DNA from: DASXRA01 sp036506155
Lineage (GTDB): Bacteria; Actinomycetota; Actinomycetes; Mycobacteriales; Jatrophihabitantaceae
Direction: 5' to 3'
NCBI GenBank assembly: GCA_036506155.1
Contig: DASXSF010000080.1
Location: forward strand, 62,001-126,000
DNA: 64,000 bases
The stretch's first letter is position 1, and each line of letters begins with the position of its first letter. The notes under the pieces are model-generated. The model was not told where the DNA came from. It searched no databases and worked only from the letters and a program-made list of their open reading frames with translations. Position numbers and translations under genes: made by a program. Below, piece by piece: positions 62,787 through 64,000 of the stretch.

Positions 62787-63982
62787 ACTAGGTTGCGCGC
62801 TGCGAGCTGGTCTGGACGGCCAGCGCGATTGCCCAGGACCTCGGCGCGTTCGCCCAGGGCACTGGTCCGGATTGCCACAGCGTCCGCGATGACCGGCTGA
62901 GTGTGGTGATCGATGGCTTCGCGGATGCCGGCAGTGAACGGAGCGCCGGCGGCCGCGAGCTCGCCGCCGATGATGAGCGCACCGGGATTGAGCACGTTGC
63001 ACAGGTCAGCGAGGGTGCGGCCGATGGCTCGCCCGGCGTCGGTGACTACCCGCCGAGCGCTAACGTCCCCCGTTGTGGCGAGGCGGACCACGTCGGCGAT
63101 GGTGAGCTGTTCGCGGTGCATGGGTTGCAGCGTGGCGAGGACGTGGGGAACCGAGACGAGGGTTTCCAGGCAACCTCGATTGCCGCAACGGCAGATCGCA
63201 CCGTCGGGCTGGATCTGGACGTGTCCCAACTCGCCCGCGGTCCCGGTATCGCCACGGTAGAGACGGCCTTCGAAGACCAGCCCGGTTCCGATGCCGATAG
63301 ACGCCTTGACGTAGATCAGGTTGCGGACGCCCTTGGCGGAACCGTACGTGATCTCGCCGAGGGCAGCGAGGTTGGCATAGTTGTCGAGCACGACAGGCAG
63401 GCGAATACGTTCCTGCAACTCGTGCGCCGGCGCGCGATTGACCCAGCCCGGGAGGATGTTGTTGCTGACGACGCGTCCGGTACCGCGATCGATCGGCGAG
63501 GGAAGGCCGACGACGACGCCGGTGACGTCTGAGACACCTGTACTGATTCTGTCAAGCAGTCGGCGGAATTCATAGGCTGCGGCAGCAAGCGCGTCGTCCG
63601 GGGAGTTGTCGACCTGCAGATCGCGATGCTCCTCGGCGAGCACTTGCCCGCTGAGGTCGGCGACCGCCGCACGCAGGTGGCTGTGTCCGAAGTCCAACCC
63701 GGCGACGACCCCAGGTGCCGCGACCAGGCACAAGCTGCCGGCGGGGCGGCCCGGCCCGCTCCGTCTGTCCGCCGGCGGAAGCTCACGCATAAGTCCGGCG
63801 GCGAGCAGCTTCGCTACCGTCGCGGCCACCGTGGCTCGGGAGAGCCCGGTCGCTCCGGCGAGGTCGGCACGCGTGGCAGTACCCCGGACGCGCAACGCGC
63901 CCAGCAACCGCTCCTGATTGTATTGCCGGGGTGACATCGTGACGTGGCGCCCGGTTACTCCCGGCGGAGGATCTTGCGTCAT
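62756..63982 (-). CDS. ROK-family transcriptional repressor (NagC-like)
   Basis: The product is 408 residues. The N-terminal winged helix is YNQERLLGALRVRGTATRAD, LAGATGLSRATVAATVAKLL. The ROK domain has AGLDFGHSHLRAAVADLSG, VVGLPSPIDRGTGRV, GTGLVFEGRLYRGDTGTAGE and the zinc motif CRCGNRGCLE. A sugar ligand is likely, with no sugar genes in view. The gene is complete, but its upstream promoter lies at the window edge. Confidence 0.9.
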   Translation of the reverse strand: MTQDPPPGVTGRHVTMSPRQYNQERLLGALRVRGTATRADLAGATGLSRATVAATVAKLLAAGLMRELPPADRRSGPGRPAGSLCLVAAPGVVAGLDFGHSHLRAAVADLSGQVLAEEHRDLQVDNSPDDALAAAAYEFRRLLDRISTGVSDVTGVVVGLPSPIDRGTGRVVSNNILPGWVNRAPAHELQERIRLPVVLDNYANLAALGEITYGSAKGVRNLIYVKASIGIGTGLVFEGRLYRGDTGTAGELGHVQIQPDGAICRCGNRGCLETLVSVPHVLATLQPMHREQLTIADVVRLATTGDVSARRVVTDAGRAIGRTLADLCNVLNPGALIIGGELAAAGAPFTAGIREAIDHHTQPVIADAVAIRTSALGERAEVLGNRAGRPDQLAARNLVHRSALRLRS

Positions 63983-64000
63983 TGCGCCTTCCGAATAATC

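Overview
The window is a high-GC, densely coded stretch of chromosome from an actinobacterium. The evidence is GTG starts, LuxR/AfsR-type and RskA-type regulators, lipobox and Tat signals, and an IS1380-type transposase of the actinobacterial kind. The genus cannot be fixed from this sequence; a soil or rock actinobacterium is a reasonable guess. No rRNA, tRNA, CRISPR array or origin was seen.

Region by region. 1-13.6 kb is an accessory zone. It holds an integrase remnant, a lone MerB-like gene, broken IS3-type and IS1380-type transposases, a truncated sigma factor, several lipoproteins or secreted proteins, and genes with single frameshifts. Its two ends carry a near-identical 33/34-bp direct repeat (201-234 and 13612-13644), so it may be a decayed integrated island. 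13.7-18.7 kb holds a HIT-like protein, then an ECF sigma / RskA-like anti-sigma operon divergent from a secreted protein (the two divergent promoters share one -35/-10 pattern), a type II NADH dehydrogenase and a DUF1905 protein. 18.8-29.3 kb holds an AfsR-like LuxR regulator, a Tat-exported M28 peptidase, a lone holin-like protein, an ArsR-controlled MFS pump (frameshifted), a RibD/DHFR-like reductase, an AOC-barrel protein divergent from a MarR regulator, and an APC permease.

29.5-42.1 kb holds a P-type ATPase lacking the usual Ca2+ ligands, a TQ-repeat membrane protein, a YceI pair divergent from a large LuxR ATPase, a DUF2090 aldolase-like protein, and a fusion of a binding-protein-like region to a VWA domain. 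42.2-46.7 kb holds a flavin monooxygenase divergent from metX-metY plus a CoA-binding protein (homoserine to homocysteine by direct sulfhydrylation). 46.9-53.5 kb holds an SDR, an epimerase and VOC pair, an Lrp regulator, and carbamate kinase, ornithine aminotransferase and a cyclic-2,3-DPG-synthetase-like protein, which look like an arginine/ornithine catabolic locus. 54.5-59 kb is one 1499-residue SF1 helicase with a C-terminal Vsr-like nuclease domain whose core motif looks degenerate. 59-62.2 kb is a minus-strand run of VOC, DUF427, a small ORF and a MOSC/ferredoxin-reductase fusion, divergent from a CGNR zinc-finger regulator. A ROK regulator closes the window.

Several otherwise well-preserved genes are broken by one frame change, and most of these fit the loss of one base, often beside G/C runs. 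This may be real decay or an assembly error, so the pseudogene calls below are conditional on the base calls.
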